Positions 32,026-41,518 are shown, counted from the first letter of the stretch. The stretch is 64,000 nt of DNA from Pseudomonas sp. NKUCC02_KPG (GCF_019345465.1 NZ_JAHKRC010000002.1:62001-126000), one strand, 5' to 3'. Notes: a model not told the origin generated them from the letters alone. Numbers and translations: made by a program.

Positions 32026-32051
32026 TGGCGCCGAGCCCTGGTTCGGCGCCA
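32026..32051. terminator. Hairpin between convergent transporter genes
   Basis: TGGCGCCGA (32026-32034) and TCGGCGCCA (32043-32051) form a perfect 9-bp GC-rich stem just after the YkvI-type gene and before the end of the minus-strand MFS gene. T-runs are weak, but position suggests a bidirectional terminator. Confidence 0.55.
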
Positions 32052-32080
32052 TCCCTTCTCAGTCCTGTTCTTCCAATCCT

Positions 32081-33418
32081 TCAGACCGTTGCCGCCGCCG
32101 CGCTCCCTTTTTCCGGCGTGGCAACATCATGCAGTGAAATCCGCGAGGTCTCGGGTAATGCCAGGCCGCCAGCCAGAGCCAGCAGTGCCACTGCCATCAG
32201 GTAAAACGCAGGCGACAGATTGCTGCCCGTGGAGCTGATCAGCCATGTAGCTACCAGCGGAGCCGTGCCACCGAAGAGGGTATAGGCCATGTTGTAGGTG
32301 ATTGCCGACGCGGTGTAGCGAGTGCGTGTCGGGAAGGTTTCCGAGAGCAACGCGGCGGTGACCACGCCACACAACACCGCACCTATGGCCAGGAGCATCA
32401 CGCCGATGATGGACGCTGTGAACCCTCCGGAGCTGGCCATCATGAACGACGGGTACACCGCGACGATCAGCAGCACGCATGCCGTCACCACTGTAGCCCG
32501 ACGCCCGACCCGGTCCGAATAGAGCCCGGCCAGCGGGCATATTGCAGCGGCGAAGATCAGCGCTATCAGCGACACCAGCAAGGCGGTGGCGCGACTCAAC
32601 CCTCCTGCCACTTGCAGGTAGGTCGCGAAGTAGGTGGTGAACATGTAAAAAGACAGCGCCGTCAGCGACACAAAGGCCCCCAGGCAGCAGATGGCCGAGC
32701 CATGGTTGCGCAAGGTTTCCTTGAGAGGGGAGTGGGCAATCTCATGTTCCTCGGTCACCGCCTGGAACGCCGGTGTTTCGTCCAGCCTCCAGCGCATGTA
32801 AAGCCCCACCAGGCCCAGGGGGGCGGCAATCAGGAACGGCAGGCGCCAGCCCCAGCTGCCCATGGCCTCGGCCGATAATGAAGCCTCAAGTGCGTAGGCC
32901 ACCACGGCCGCGGCGGCAAAAGCGGAAAATGTCGACACGGGAAGAAAGCTGCCGTACCAGGCCCTTTTATCGTTGGGCGCGTGCTCCATCAGGTAGGCAC
33001 AGGCTCCCGCATATTCGCCCCCGGCAGAAAACCCTTGGGCGCAGCGGATCAGGGTCAGAAGAATCGGCGCTGCAACCCCGATAGCGGCATAAGTGGGCAG
33101 CACTCCGATCAAGGTCGTAGCACCGGCCATCAGCAGAATGGTCATGGCGAGTGTGCGCTTGCGCCCGATTCTGTCACCCAGCATGCCGAAGAAAATCCCT
33201 CCCAGTGGCCTGAATGCGAAGGCCACGGCAAACACCGCAAACGTCTTGAGCAGCGCGGCACTGGTATCGCCACTGGGGAAAAACTGCTGGGCGATGGTGG
33301 TGGCCAGAAAGCCATACACGGCGAAGTCGAACCATTCGACGAAATTACCGATGGTGGCGGCGGCGATTACTTTTCTCAGCGTTTTCGGGCTGACCTGCTC
33401 TGTGGATACGCTCGTCAT
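32081..33418 (-). CDS. MFS transporter, metabolite:H+ symporter (MHS) family
   Basis: A 445-residue major-facilitator protein with 12 helices. The MHS signature appears at the N-terminus (ATIGNFVEWFDFAVYGFLAT) and the loop 2-3 motif as GMLGDRIGRKRTLAMTI; RCAQGFSAGGEYAGACAYLM in helix 4-5 is typical of the ProP/ShiA/KgtP group. These import osmolytes or carboxylates with protons; the substrate is not clear. GAGG lies upstream of the ATG at 33418. Monocistronic. Confidence 0.92.
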   Translation of the reverse strand: MTSVSTEQVSPKTLRKVIAAATIGNFVEWFDFAVYGFLATTIAQQFFPSGDTSAALLKTFAVFAVAFAFRPLGGIFFGMLGDRIGRKRTLAMTILLMAGATTLIGVLPTYAAIGVAAPILLTLIRCAQGFSAGGEYAGACAYLMEHAPNDKRAWYGSFLPVSTFSAFAAAAVVAYALEASLSAEAMGSWGWRLPFLIAAPLGLVGLYMRWRLDETPAFQAVTEEHEIAHSPLKETLRNHGSAICCLGAFVSLTALSFYMFTTYFATYLQVAGGLSRATALLVSLIALIFAAAICPLAGLYSDRVGRRATVVTACVLLIVAVYPSFMMASSGGFTASIIGVMLLAIGAVLCGVVTAALLSETFPTRTRYTASAITYNMAYTLFGGTAPLVATWLISSTGSNLSPAFYLMAVALLALAGGLALPETSRISLHDVATPEKGSAAAATV

Positions 33419-33544
33419 GCTGAACCTCGACCTGTCATCAGTTAGTCGTGATTATCGAGGCAGCGGTTGATGTGATTCGCTCCAAAAGTGTCATCGGCAT
33501 AGTCAGCACCGACTGATCCGCGGATTAACGCCGTGTGCTACAGG

Positions 33545-34441
33545 CTACCGGGCAAACTTTTTGGCACCTGCCACGCACAGAATCACCGCCGCGGTGACGC
33601 CAAACATGCCCATGCTGACGCTTTCGTGCAGCAACGTGGCCGCCAGTGCCAACCCGAAAAAAGGCTGCAGGAGCTGTAGTTGCCCAACCGCTGCGATTCC
33701 GCCCTGGGCCAGTCCGCGGTACCAGAATATGAAGCCGATCAGCATGCTGAATACCGAGATGTAAGCCAGGCCAAACCAGGCCGGGGGGCTGATGCCGGCG
33801 AATGAAGACGGGGCGCACAGCCATGCCAGTGGAGCCATGATGGGCAGCGATAGCACCAGCGCCCATGAAATCACCTGCCAGCCGCCCAGCGTGCGGGACA
33901 GTTTTGCGCCTTCGGCATAACCCAGGCCACAGATCAGGACGGCCAGGAGCATCAGGATGTCGCCTTCAGGAGCCGCTGTCAGGCCCTGGGACAGGGCATA
34001 AGCCACCACGAACGCACTGCCCAGGATGGAAAAAACCCAGAACGCAGGCCTTGGACTCTCCCCGCCACGGACGACGGCGAAGGCTGCCGTGGAGAGAGGC
34101 AGCAGGCCGAGGAAAACAATGGTGTGGGCCGACGTCACATGCTGCAAAGCCAGTGCGGTCAACAAGGGAAATCCGACGACAACACCGGTTGCCACGAGTA
34201 ACAGCGGGACCAGATGGCTTCGTTGCGGCCGCCGTGCCTTGAGCAACCCCAGCATGGCCAACGCAATCACACCGGCAATGCTGGCGCGGGCCAGGGTCAG
34301 AAACACCGGATCAAACGCCTGCACAGCCACCTTGGTCGCGGGCAGTGAAGCACTGAAAATGACCACGCCAATAAACCCGTTGATCCAGCCGCTCAGGTTT
34401 TTTTCAGCACTGGGGTTTTGCAGCTTGGAGGTACGTTCCAT
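33545..34441 (-). CDS. EamA/DMT family exporter
   Basis: A 298-residue drug/metabolite transporter with two EamA repeats (ten helices): the first begins INGFIGVVIFSASLPATKVA with RASIAGVIALAMLG, the second SWALVLSLPIMAPLAWLCAP with the closing LQPFFGLALAATLLHESVSM. DMT exporters move amino acids or metabolites outward. It is divergent from the MocR-type regulator gene and probably controlled by it; the operator candidate lies between them. Confidence 0.9.
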   Translation of the reverse strand: MERTSKLQNPSAEKNLSGWINGFIGVVIFSASLPATKVAVQAFDPVFLTLARASIAGVIALAMLGLLKARRPQRSHLVPLLLVATGVVVGFPLLTALALQHVTSAHTIVFLGLLPLSTAAFAVVRGGESPRPAFWVFSILGSAFVVAYALSQGLTAAPEGDILMLLAVLICGLGYAEGAKLSRTLGGWQVISWALVLSLPIMAPLAWLCAPSSFAGISPPAWFGLAYISVFSMLIGFIFWYRGLAQGGIAAVGQLQLLQPFFGLALAATLLHESVSMGMFGVTAAVILCVAGAKKFAR

Positions 34442-34503
34442 CGAGTCTCACGCTCACGGCTAATCGCGGGATTGCATGCAGCACATCCTAGGGCTGATGA
34501 TTA

Positions 34504-34525
34504 ATGACAATCAAAATATTGTCAT
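34504..34525. promoter_or_regulatory. Perfect 8-bp inverted repeat at the EamA/MocR divergent promoter
   Basis: ATGACAAT (34504-34511) and ATTGTCAT (34518-34525) with a 6-nt spacer. MocR/PdxR regulators usually autoregulate and bind repeats in the divergent promoter. The right arm reaches into the proposed start codon of the regulator, which fits autorepression. Confidence 0.5.
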
Positions 34526-35870
34526 GGATACAAGTTCGATGTCTCGATTCCGGTACAAGTCGCTGGTCGACGCGTTTGCAGTTGATATTCGCTCAGGGCG
34601 TTTGCCTCCAGGCACGCGGCTGCCTACGCACCGCCAGTTGGCGGCCAGCGAAGGCCTGGCGCTGGTTACGGCCAGCCGGGTGTATGCCGAGCTTGAGGCC
34701 ATGGGGCTGGTCAGTGGCGAAACCGGGCGTGGCACGTTCGTCAGGGAAACCTCGCTGCCACCTGGCCACGGCATTGACCAGCCCGATGTGACTGCCGGGA
34801 TGCTGGACCTCAACTACAACTACCCCTCATTGCCGGGCCAGGCCGATATGCTGCGCACCGCGTTGCGTCAGCTTGCGTTATCCGGTGATCTTGAGTCGCT
34901 GCTGCGCTACCAGCCCCATGGCGGGCGTCTGCATGAGCGGGCGTCGGTGGCGCGGCATCTGGCCATGAGCGGGCTGAACGTACCTGCCGAACAGGTGCTG
35001 ATCGTCAATGGCGCGCAACACGGATTGACCGTCGTCCTGATGGCCTTGCTACAACCTGGGGATGTCATCGCAGTCGACGGGTTGACTTACCCGGGCTTCA
35101 AGGCACTGGCCCTTGCCCTGCATCTTGAAATACTGCCCATACCGACAACAGAAAACGGGCCCGATCTGGATGCCCTTGCAAAGCTCTGCCGCAGCCGCTC
35201 GGTGCGTGCGATCTACAGCATGCCCACCTTGCATAACCCGTTGGGCTGGGTGATGGGCCTTGAGCAGCGCGAGCAGTTGGTAGCGATCGCCCGCAAGCAT
35301 GATCTGCATATCATTGAGGACGCTGCCTACGCTTTTTTAGTCGAAAACCCACCTACGCCCCTGGCCGAGCTGGCACCTGAAAGGACGGTCTACGTTTCCG
35401 GGTTTTCCAAAAGTGTGGCGGCGGGCCTGCGGGTTGGATTTATCGTTGCGCCCGCAAAAAAAGTCGGTGTACTGGAGCGAATCATCAGGGTGACCGCCTG
35501 GAACGCCCCCGGCGTGATGACCGCAATCACCAGTGCCTGGCTTGACGATGGCACCGTAAGCCGCCTGGAGGCGCAAAAGCGCAAGGACGCACAAGCAAGG
35601 CAACTTATCGCTGATGAACTACTGGCCGGGCTGCATACAGTTCGTCATCCATCTTCCTACTTTGTCTGGCTACCCCTGTCGGAGGACGCCAGGGCGGATC
35701 AGGTGGTTGCGGCGTTGCTGCGTGAGCAGGTATCGGTCTCAACCGCCCAGCCGTTTGCCACCTCAGCTCATGTGCCCCATGCGATCCGGCTGGCGCTGGG
35801 CTCGGTGGACATGAATTCACTGCGAGAGGGCCTGGCCAAAGTGAAATGGGTGGTTCAAGCCCATGCTTAG
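34524..35870 (+). CDS. MocR/PdxR-type GntR regulator with aminotransferase domain
   Basis: A 448-residue regulator: an N-terminal GntR winged helix (about residues 8-75, LVDAFAVDIRSGRLPPGTRL then THRQLAASEGLALVTASRVY) joined to a fold-type I aminotransferase domain. The PLP lysine is in VYVSGFSKSVAAGLRVGFIV and the Asp/Tyr region in IEDAAYAFL. Such proteins sense PLP-linked amines or amino acids and control a divergent gene, here the EamA exporter. The start is uncertain: ATG at 34476, 34497, 34524 or 34539 are all in frame and none has a good ribosome-binding site; 34524 was chosen by domain position. Confidence 0.87.
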   Translation: MDTSSMSRFRYKSLVDAFAVDIRSGRLPPGTRLPTHRQLAASEGLALVTASRVYAELEAMGLVSGETGRGTFVRETSLPPGHGIDQPDVTAGMLDLNYNYPSLPGQADMLRTALRQLALSGDLESLLRYQPHGGRLHERASVARHLAMSGLNVPAEQVLIVNGAQHGLTVVLMALLQPGDVIAVDGLTYPGFKALALALHLEILPIPTTENGPDLDALAKLCRSRSVRAIYSMPTLHNPLGWVMGLEQREQLVAIARKHDLHIIEDAAYAFLVENPPTPLAELAPERTVYVSGFSKSVAAGLRVGFIVAPAKKVGVLERIIRVTAWNAPGVMTAITSAWLDDGTVSRLEAQKRKDAQARQLIADELLAGLHTVRHPSSYFVWLPLSEDARADQVVAALLREQVSVSTAQPFATSAHVPHAIRLALGSVDMNSLREGLAKVKWVVQAHA

Positions 35871-35896
35871 GGCGGGCAGGGCCTCAACCGGGAAGT

Positions 35897-36334
35897 TCAC
35901 GCCATGGGCGGCAAGCGGCGTTTGACCGGGCTTTTCTTGATAATTGACGTATTGGTTTCGGCATAGGCATTCAGGCCATCGAGCAGGCTGTCCAACTGCT
36001 CGATTGAGCGCACATGTAAACGAGCGATAAAACAGTCATCCCCCGTGACCTTGTCGCATTCAGTGAACTGAGGGGTGTTCTGGATCTGGCGCTCCACCTC
36101 CTGCAACTGGCCGGGTAGCGGTCGAATGCGGATGATGGCCTGGAGCTGATAGCCGAAGGCCTTGGGATCAACGTTCACGGTATAACCGGTGATGACTTTG
36201 CGCTCCTCCAGCTTGTGTATTCGCTGCGCAACACTGGGTGACGACAGGCCGCTGATGCTGGCAAGGGTTTTAAGGGAGCAGCGGGAGTCTTCCATCAAGG
36301 CGCTGATCAATAGCTGATCTATCTCGTCGTTCAT
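35897..36334 (-). CDS. Lrp/AsnC family regulator
   Basis: A 145-residue Lrp-type protein. The N-terminal HTH is DQLLISALMEDSRCSLKTLA with ISGLSSPSVAQRIHKLEER, and the RAM domain follows (QLQAIIRIRPLPGQLQEVER, then CFIARLHVRSIEQLD). Such regulators sense amino acids. AAGGAG lies perfectly before the ATG at 36334. It is divergent from an EamA exporter, with a perfect 10-bp inverted repeat in between, so control of amino-acid export is likely. Confidence 0.93.
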   Translation of the reverse strand: MNDEIDQLLISALMEDSRCSLKTLASISGLSSPSVAQRIHKLEERKVITGYTVNVDPKAFGYQLQAIIRIRPLPGQLQEVERQIQNTPQFTECDKVTGDDCFIARLHVRSIEQLDSLLDGLNAYAETNTSIIKKSPVKRRLPPMA

Positions 36335-36375
36335 TTTTTGCTCCTTAGGCAAAACCAGCAGAATGCCTCAACACT

Positions 36376-36401
36376 AAAGGCAAATAGGTTGATTTGCCTT
36401 T
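36376..36401. promoter_or_regulatory. Perfect 10-bp inverted repeat, probable Lrp operator
   Basis: AAAGGCAAAT (36376-36385) and ATTTGCCTTT (36392-36401), spacer 6 nt, lie in the 132-bp gap between the lrp-like gene and the divergent exporter gene. Size and symmetry fit a dimer site for the Lrp-type protein. Confidence 0.6.
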
Positions 36402-36466
36402 TCTGGATTATGGAGCTGCGTGCGGCGAGATTGCCATACTGGTTTCCTACTTTGAAGGAGGCAAAC

Positions 36467-37360
36467 ATGGACAAAACAACGCAGCGTGGTTCGCTGGAGA
36501 TGGTCGCTGCCATGCTGATTTCCGGCACCATCGGCTGGCTGGTCCTGCTCTCCGGGCAGGCGGTACTGGACGTCGTGTTCTGGCGCTGTGTATTCGGTGC
36601 GGCAACGTTGCTGGTGATTTGTGCGCTGATGGGTTTCCTGCGTCCCGGTATATTGAATCGTCATAGTTTTCTACTGATTGTGTTGAGCGGGGTAGCCATC
36701 GTCGCCAATTGGGTGCTGTTGTTTGCCTCCTACTCACGGGCCTCCATCGCCATTGGCACTGCTGTCTACAACGTCCAGCCGTTCATTTTGCTTGGCCTGG
36801 CGGCGTTGTTTCTCGGCGAAAAAATCACCCTGCAAAAACTGGCCTGGCTTGGGGTGTCTTTCGCAGGAATGCTGGCCATCGTCAGTGCCCATCACGGGCA
36901 AGGGGAGAGCGGAACGCAATATTTGCTGGGGATTGCCCTGGCGTTGAGTGCGGCGCTGATGTATGCCGTGGCCGTATTGATCATCAAGCGTCTGCGAGGC
37001 GTGCCCCCGCACCTGATCGCATTGATCCAGGTCAGCACCGGAGTTCTGCTGCTGGCACCGATGACCAACTTCACGGAACTACCCACGGGCACACAGGCCT
37101 GGAGCACATTGCTGACGCTGGGCGTCGTCCACACCGGTCTTATGTACGTACTTCTCTACGGCGCAATCCAGAAATTGCCCACGGCATTGATCGGAGCCCT
37201 GAGCTTTATCTACCCCATCGCCGCGATATTTGTGGACTGGTTTGCCTTTGGCCATCGCCTGGAACTTCTGCAATGGATCGGGGTTGGCGCGATTCTGGTC
37301 GCTGCTGCCGGGATTCAATTGGGGTGGCGAGTGGGAGGGCGCAGGTTGGTGAATGGATGA
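36467..37360 (+). CDS. EamA/DMT family exporter
   Basis: A 297-residue exporter with ten helices in two EamA repeats: MVAAMLISGTIGWLVLLSGQ and VFWRCVFGAATLLVICALMG at the start, LIGALSFIYPIAAIFVDWFA near the end. GAAGGAGG lies just before the ATG at 36467, better than the in-frame ATG at 36338, which would cross the operator. Divergent Lrp-type regulator suggests amino-acid export. Confidence 0.92.
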   Translation: MDKTTQRGSLEMVAAMLISGTIGWLVLLSGQAVLDVVFWRCVFGAATLLVICALMGFLRPGILNRHSFLLIVLSGVAIVANWVLLFASYSRASIAIGTAVYNVQPFILLGLAALFLGEKITLQKLAWLGVSFAGMLAIVSAHHGQGESGTQYLLGIALALSAALMYAVAVLIIKRLRGVPPHLIALIQVSTGVLLLAPMTNFTELPTGTQAWSTLLTLGVVHTGLMYVLLYGAIQKLPTALIGALSFIYPIAAIFVDWFAFGHRLELLQWIGVGAILVAAAGIQLGWRVGGRRLVNG

Positions 37361-37422
37361 TTAGCGGCGGTCTACGAGTGCTTGGCCACTACCCCTGTGG
37401 CCAAGTACTCGTCAAATCTGGC

Positions 37423-37914
37423 TTAAATCCCCGACCGACTCATCGGGCTGATCATCCGCACTCCCAAGCTGAGCGCTTGCGTCACCAGTGCTCTGAGGTC
37501 AGCGGTGTTTTCGTCCTTGATGCACTGCGCCAGTTTCTCGCCAAGGGTCGGGGCGCAGTCGGTGCCTTCAGGGTAGGCGCGCAAGATCAATAGCCCGCTG
37601 TTGGTCAGTACGACTTCGTAAAACGCCACTCCGGACATGCCGTCGAAGTGGATGTAGCCGATATCGGCCAGCCATTTGACGGTGGCCAGGAACAGGTTTT
37701 CTTCCTTTTCCAGGGCTTCGCGGTCGCGGTCGCCCAGGGTTTTGTAATCGATAAAACTCTCTGCAGTGAGGGTGATCGGCAAGGGGAAGTTGCGGTAAAG
37801 ATGGCCCAGGATCAAACCGGTATAGCAGTCGAACAGTTCAATGTTGTTGGACGGCAGGGCGTTGATCGAGTGGACGTTTTTATCTTTGAGGTGACCGGCT
37901 AATCCTTTGAACAT
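37423..37914 (-). CDS. Conserved hypothetical protein
   Basis: A 163-residue soluble protein starting MFKGLAGHLKDKNVHSINAL. I do not recognise the family. The middle has FPLPITLTAESFIDYKTLGD and a helix-rich LEKEENLFLATVKWLADIGY that resembles a winged-helix or small helical domain, followed by GVAFYEVVLTNSGLLILRAY. AGAGG precedes the ATG at 37914; the frame is open further upstream without a better start. It stands alone between an exporter and an ABC operon. Confidence 0.72.
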   Translation of the reverse strand: MFKGLAGHLKDKNVHSINALPSNNIELFDCYTGLILGHLYRNFPLPITLTAESFIDYKTLGDRDREALEKEENLFLATVKWLADIGYIHFDGMSGVAFYEVVLTNSGLLILRAYPEGTDCAPTLGEKLAQCIKDENTADLRALVTQALSLGVRMISPMSRSGI

Positions 37915-38166
37915 GCGAACCTCTGTCAGTTGAGTCTGTTTACCGTGACTGAATAATCTTCCCCATTGGTATAGCACAGTCATACGGCTGGAACCTGACC
38001 TGGGGCAATTGTTACAAAGTGATGCCAGAAGGCCGGAAAAACCCTAAAAAATCAGATGGATAACTGGCTATTTAGAGTCAGACTGCTATTACTGTTGGGC
38101 GCGATGACGTGCGCATAGCCGCTTTTCAGGCTGTCTGGGCGAGCCTATTTCTGATCGGGAGGATTG

Positions 38167-39747
38167 ATGTCAAAGACTGCATGGATGCGTAACACCTTGG
38201 TGGCGGCTGCTTTGCTGAGTGTAATGGCAGCGCCGGCTTATTCGTCGCAGGCCCGCACCTTGCAACTGGCCATTGGCGATGAGCCGACCGAGGGTTTTGA
38301 CCCTATGTTGGGATGGAGCCACGGCAGTTACTTGCTGTTGCACAGCCCGTTGCTCAAGCAGAACGAAGACTTGTCCTGGAGCAGTTTTCTGCTAAGCGAT
38401 TATCAGGCCAGTGACGATGGCAAGACCTGGACCCTGAAGCTCAAGCCCGACCTCAAGTTCTCTGACGGCTCTCCCCTGACAGCCAAGGATGTGGCCTACA
38501 CCTACAACAATGCGGCGGCCAGTGGCGGCAAGGTCGACATGGGTAACTTCCTCAAGGCCGAGGCGGTTGATCCACTCACCGTGCGTATCGAGCTGAAGGC
38601 GCCGCAAAGCACCTTCGTCAATGTGCTCGGCTCGTTGGGTATTGTTTCGGCGGACAAATACGATGCCAAAACCTACGCGCAAAAGCCGATTGGCGCAGGG
38701 CCCTATCGACTGGTCAGTTATCAGCCGGGCCAGCAGTTGATTGTTGAGGCCAACCCGTTCTACGCGGGGCAAAAGAACGATTTCAATAAACTGGTGTTTG
38801 TTTTCCTTGATGAAGACAGCGCTTTTGCTGCCGCCCAAAGCAAGCAGTTGGGCATTGTGCGCATTGCCCCTTCGCTGGCAGTGACTCCGGCACCCGGCAT
38901 GAAACTGTGGGTGCGCCCCAGCGTTGAAAACCGTGGCATTGTGATGCCGACCATCGCCTCGGGTAAAAAAGATGCCCACGGTTATCCCATTGGCAATGAT
39001 GTGACGGCAGATGTCGCCATCCGCAAAGCCATCAACTATGCAATCGATCGTCAACTGCTCGCCGATCAGATTCTCGAAGGGCATGCTGTGCCGGCGTATT
39101 CCGGCGTCCAGGGCTTGCCGTGGGCTAACCCGGATGCGGCCTTCAAGGACGGCGATATCGCCAAGGCCAAGCAGATTCTGGATCAGGCCGGTTGGGTAGA
39201 AACCGCCAGCGGTGTCCGTGAGAAAAATGGCCAGCCGGCCAAAATCACCCTGTGGTACGCCAGTGGCGATGCCACCCGTCGTGACCTGGCCCAGGCCGTG
39301 CGTTCAATGCTCAAACCCGTGGGTATCGACGTGGACCTGAAGTCCGGCAGTTGGGAGACCGTCGAGCGCAATATGCACGCCAATCCGACGCTCTTTGGCT
39401 GGGGCAGTCTTGACCCGATGGAGCTTTACCACCACTACAGCAGCCAGGCGGCGGGCGTCGAGTACTACAACCCCGGCTATTACAAAAATCCGGCAGTCGA
39501 TCAGCATCTCCAGCAAGCACTGGATGCGCCGACCTGGCAGCAGGCGGTGCCGTTCTGGCAGCAAGTGGAGTGGGACGGCAAGACCGGCGTTGGCGTCAAA
39601 GGCGATGCGGCCTGGGCCTGGCTACTGAACGTGCAACACACCTATCTGGCCGATGAGTGTGTGGATTTGGGCAAAGGCGCGCCGGAAATCCACGGGTCCT
39701 GGTCGCTGCTCAACAGCATCGATGGCTGGAAATGGACCTGCAAGTGA
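38167..39747 (+). CDS. Nickel/peptide-type ABC transporter substrate-binding protein
   Basis: A 526-residue periplasmic binding protein of SBP_bac_5 type (DppA/NikA family). The signal peptide ends near MAAPAYSSQA. The mature start TLQLAIGDEPTEGFDPMLGW, the SGHPLT-like LKFSDGSPLTAKDVAYTYNN and the family's RKAINYAIDRQLLADQIL are present. The substrate may be a peptide, nickel or a metallophore complex; this cannot be decided by eye. GAGGA lies 3 nt before ATG 38167. First gene of a five-gene importer operon whose members overlap. Confidence 0.9.
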   Translation: MSKTAWMRNTLVAAALLSVMAAPAYSSQARTLQLAIGDEPTEGFDPMLGWSHGSYLLLHSPLLKQNEDLSWSSFLLSDYQASDDGKTWTLKLKPDLKFSDGSPLTAKDVAYTYNNAAASGGKVDMGNFLKAEAVDPLTVRIELKAPQSTFVNVLGSLGIVSADKYDAKTYAQKPIGAGPYRLVSYQPGQQLIVEANPFYAGQKNDFNKLVFVFLDEDSAFAAAQSKQLGIVRIAPSLAVTPAPGMKLWVRPSVENRGIVMPTIASGKKDAHGYPIGNDVTADVAIRKAINYAIDRQLLADQILEGHAVPAYSGVQGLPWANPDAAFKDGDIAKAKQILDQAGWVETASGVREKNGQPAKITLWYASGDATRRDLAQAVRSMLKPVGIDVDLKSGSWETVERNMHANPTLFGWGSLDPMELYHHYSSQAAGVEYYNPGYYKNPAVDQHLQQALDAPTWQQAVPFWQQVEWDGKTGVGVKGDAAWAWLLNVQHTYLADECVDLGKGAPEIHGSWSLLNSIDGWKWTCK

Positions 39748-40715
39748 TACGCGGGCTCTCGCTCTTCGTTGTGCGTTTGATGGGCTTGCTGCTGGTGACA
39801 GCAGCGGGCACCTTTGCGTTGCTCAGCTTTTCTCCGGTGGACCCGATACGCGCCTATATAGGCAACGACTTGCTGCACGTGCCGCCCGAGCAATACCCGT
39901 TGATTGCCGCGCGCTGGGGGCTCGACCTGCCGTTGTGGGAGCGCTTCTTGCGCTGGTTCGGCCAAATGCTGCAAGGGGATTTTGGCTACTCGATGCTCTA
40001 TAACGCGCCGGTCTCGCAGGTGATCGGCGAGCGCTTCGCCACCTCATTCGCACTGCTGTTCTCGGCCTGGCTGTTTTCCGGCATCGTCGGCATGGTCCTG
40101 GGCCTGACGGCAGGGCGCTACTTGAACCGTTGGCCTGACCGGCTGATTTCGACCCTGTCCTATGTGCTCGCCTCCCTGCCGACCTTCTGGATTGGCCTGT
40201 TGCTCCTGTCGCTGTTTGCCGTAACCCTCAACTGGGCGCCGATCTGCTGCGCCTGGACCCCTGGCAGTAATGCCGAAACCGCCACCTGGGGCGACAAGCT
40301 CAGGCACTTGATTCTGCCCATGCTGGCGCTTGGCATGCTGGGCGTAGGCAATATCGCCCTGCATACCCGCTCGCGGGTGGCCGAGGTGATGAACAGCGAG
40401 TTCATACGGTACGCCCGTGCCCAGGGCGATAAGGGCTGGCCTTTGATCAACTTCCATATCGTGCGCCATGCCCTGACCCCTGGCGTGTGTCTGCAATTTG
40501 CATCCGTGGGGGAGTTGATAGGGGGCTCGTTGCTGGCTGAAAAAGTATTCGCTTATCCAGGCCTGGGGCAGGCCACGATTGATGCAGGGTTGCGCGGTGA
40601 TATTCCGTTGTTGATGGGGATTGTGATGTTTTGCGCGGTGCTGGTCTTTACCGGCAACAGCATTGCCAACGCGCTGTTATTGCGCCTCAACCGTGGGGCG
40701 GCGCGCCAGTCATGA
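39732..40715 (+). CDS. ABC transporter permease (DppB/NikB type)
   Basis: A 327-residue permease with six helices. The N-terminal helix is RLMGLLLVTAAGTFALLSFS with the family's SPVDPIRAYIG, and the EAA region includes IRYARAQGDKGWPLINFHIV followed by GGSLLAEKVFAYPGLGQATI. The ATG at 39732 lies 16 nt inside the end of the binding-protein gene; an earlier start would overlap it far more. It pairs with the next permease. Confidence 0.92.
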   Translation: MDLQVIRGLSLFVVRLMGLLLVTAAGTFALLSFSPVDPIRAYIGNDLLHVPPEQYPLIAARWGLDLPLWERFLRWFGQMLQGDFGYSMLYNAPVSQVIGERFATSFALLFSAWLFSGIVGMVLGLTAGRYLNRWPDRLISTLSYVLASLPTFWIGLLLLSLFAVTLNWAPICCAWTPGSNAETATWGDKLRHLILPMLALGMLGVGNIALHTRSRVAEVMNSEFIRYARAQGDKGWPLINFHIVRHALTPGVCLQFASVGELIGGSLLAEKVFAYPGLGQATIDAGLRGDIPLLMGIVMFCAVLVFTGNSIANALLLRLNRGAARQS

Positions 40716-41518
40716 CGTACGATCCGAATCGCGCCTTGCTCAGGCTCTGCCTCTCGCTATTGATATTGCTGGTGTTGATCGCCTATGGCATTTCGATCAT
40801 CAATGTTGATGTCTCCATGGACCTGCTGGCGCGGCGTCTGCCACCGTCGGCCGAGTACTGGTTTGGTACCGACAGCCTGGGACGCGATCTCTGGCTACGG
40901 TGCTTTCAGGGGATGACCACCAGCCTGCAGATCGGCCTGACCGCGGCCTTCAGCAGTGGTTTTCTGGCCATGCTGGCCGCCAGTTTGTGTGCGCTGAACA
41001 AAACCCTGGATTACCTGATTCGCGGCCTTATCGACAGCATGCTGGCGTTGCCGCATTTATTGTTGCTGGTGCTGATTTGTTTCACCCTGGGCGGTGGCAA
41101 ACAGGGGGTGATCCTGGCGGTGGCCCTGACCCACTGGCCGCGGCTGGCATTGATCCTGCGTGGCGAGATCCTGCGTATCCGTGAGACGGATTTCGTGATG
41201 CTCTCGCACCGCCTGGGCAACAGCAACTTCTACCGCTGGCGCCATCACTTGCTGCCCTTGCTGTTGCCGCAGTGGATCATCGGGACCTTATTGATGTTCC
41301 CCCACGCAGTTTTGCATTCGGCGGCGTTGAGCTTTCTGGGCTTTGGCCTGGCACCCCATGACCCGTCCCTGGGCCTGTTGCTGGCCGATGCGCTGAGGTA
41401 TTTGAGCAGTGGTGCCTGGTGGCTGGCGTTTTTTCCGGGTTTGATCCTGGTGAGTCTGGTGTTGGTGTTTGACCAATTTGCACGAGCATTGCAGCAGCTC
41501 TGGATAAGGATTACCTAA
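40712..41518 (+). CDS. ABC transporter permease (DppC/NikC type)
   Basis: A 268-residue permease of the DppC/NikC group, with the hallmark FGTDSLGRDLWLRCFQGMTT after the first helix and the EAA loop RETDFVMLSHRLGNSNFYRW with HHLLPLLLPQWIIG. The start overlaps the previous gene by 4 nt (ATGA), and its stop shares a base with the next start. Confidence 0.92.
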   Translation: MTYDPNRALLRLCLSLLILLVLIAYGISIINVDVSMDLLARRLPPSAEYWFGTDSLGRDLWLRCFQGMTTSLQIGLTAAFSSGFLAMLAASLCALNKTLDYLIRGLIDSMLALPHLLLLVLICFTLGGGKQGVILAVALTHWPRLALILRGEILRIRETDFVMLSHRLGNSNFYRWRHHLLPLLLPQWIIGTLLMFPHAVLHSAALSFLGFGLAPHDPSLGLLLADALRYLSSGAWWLAFFPGLILVSLVLVFDQFARALQQLWIRIT

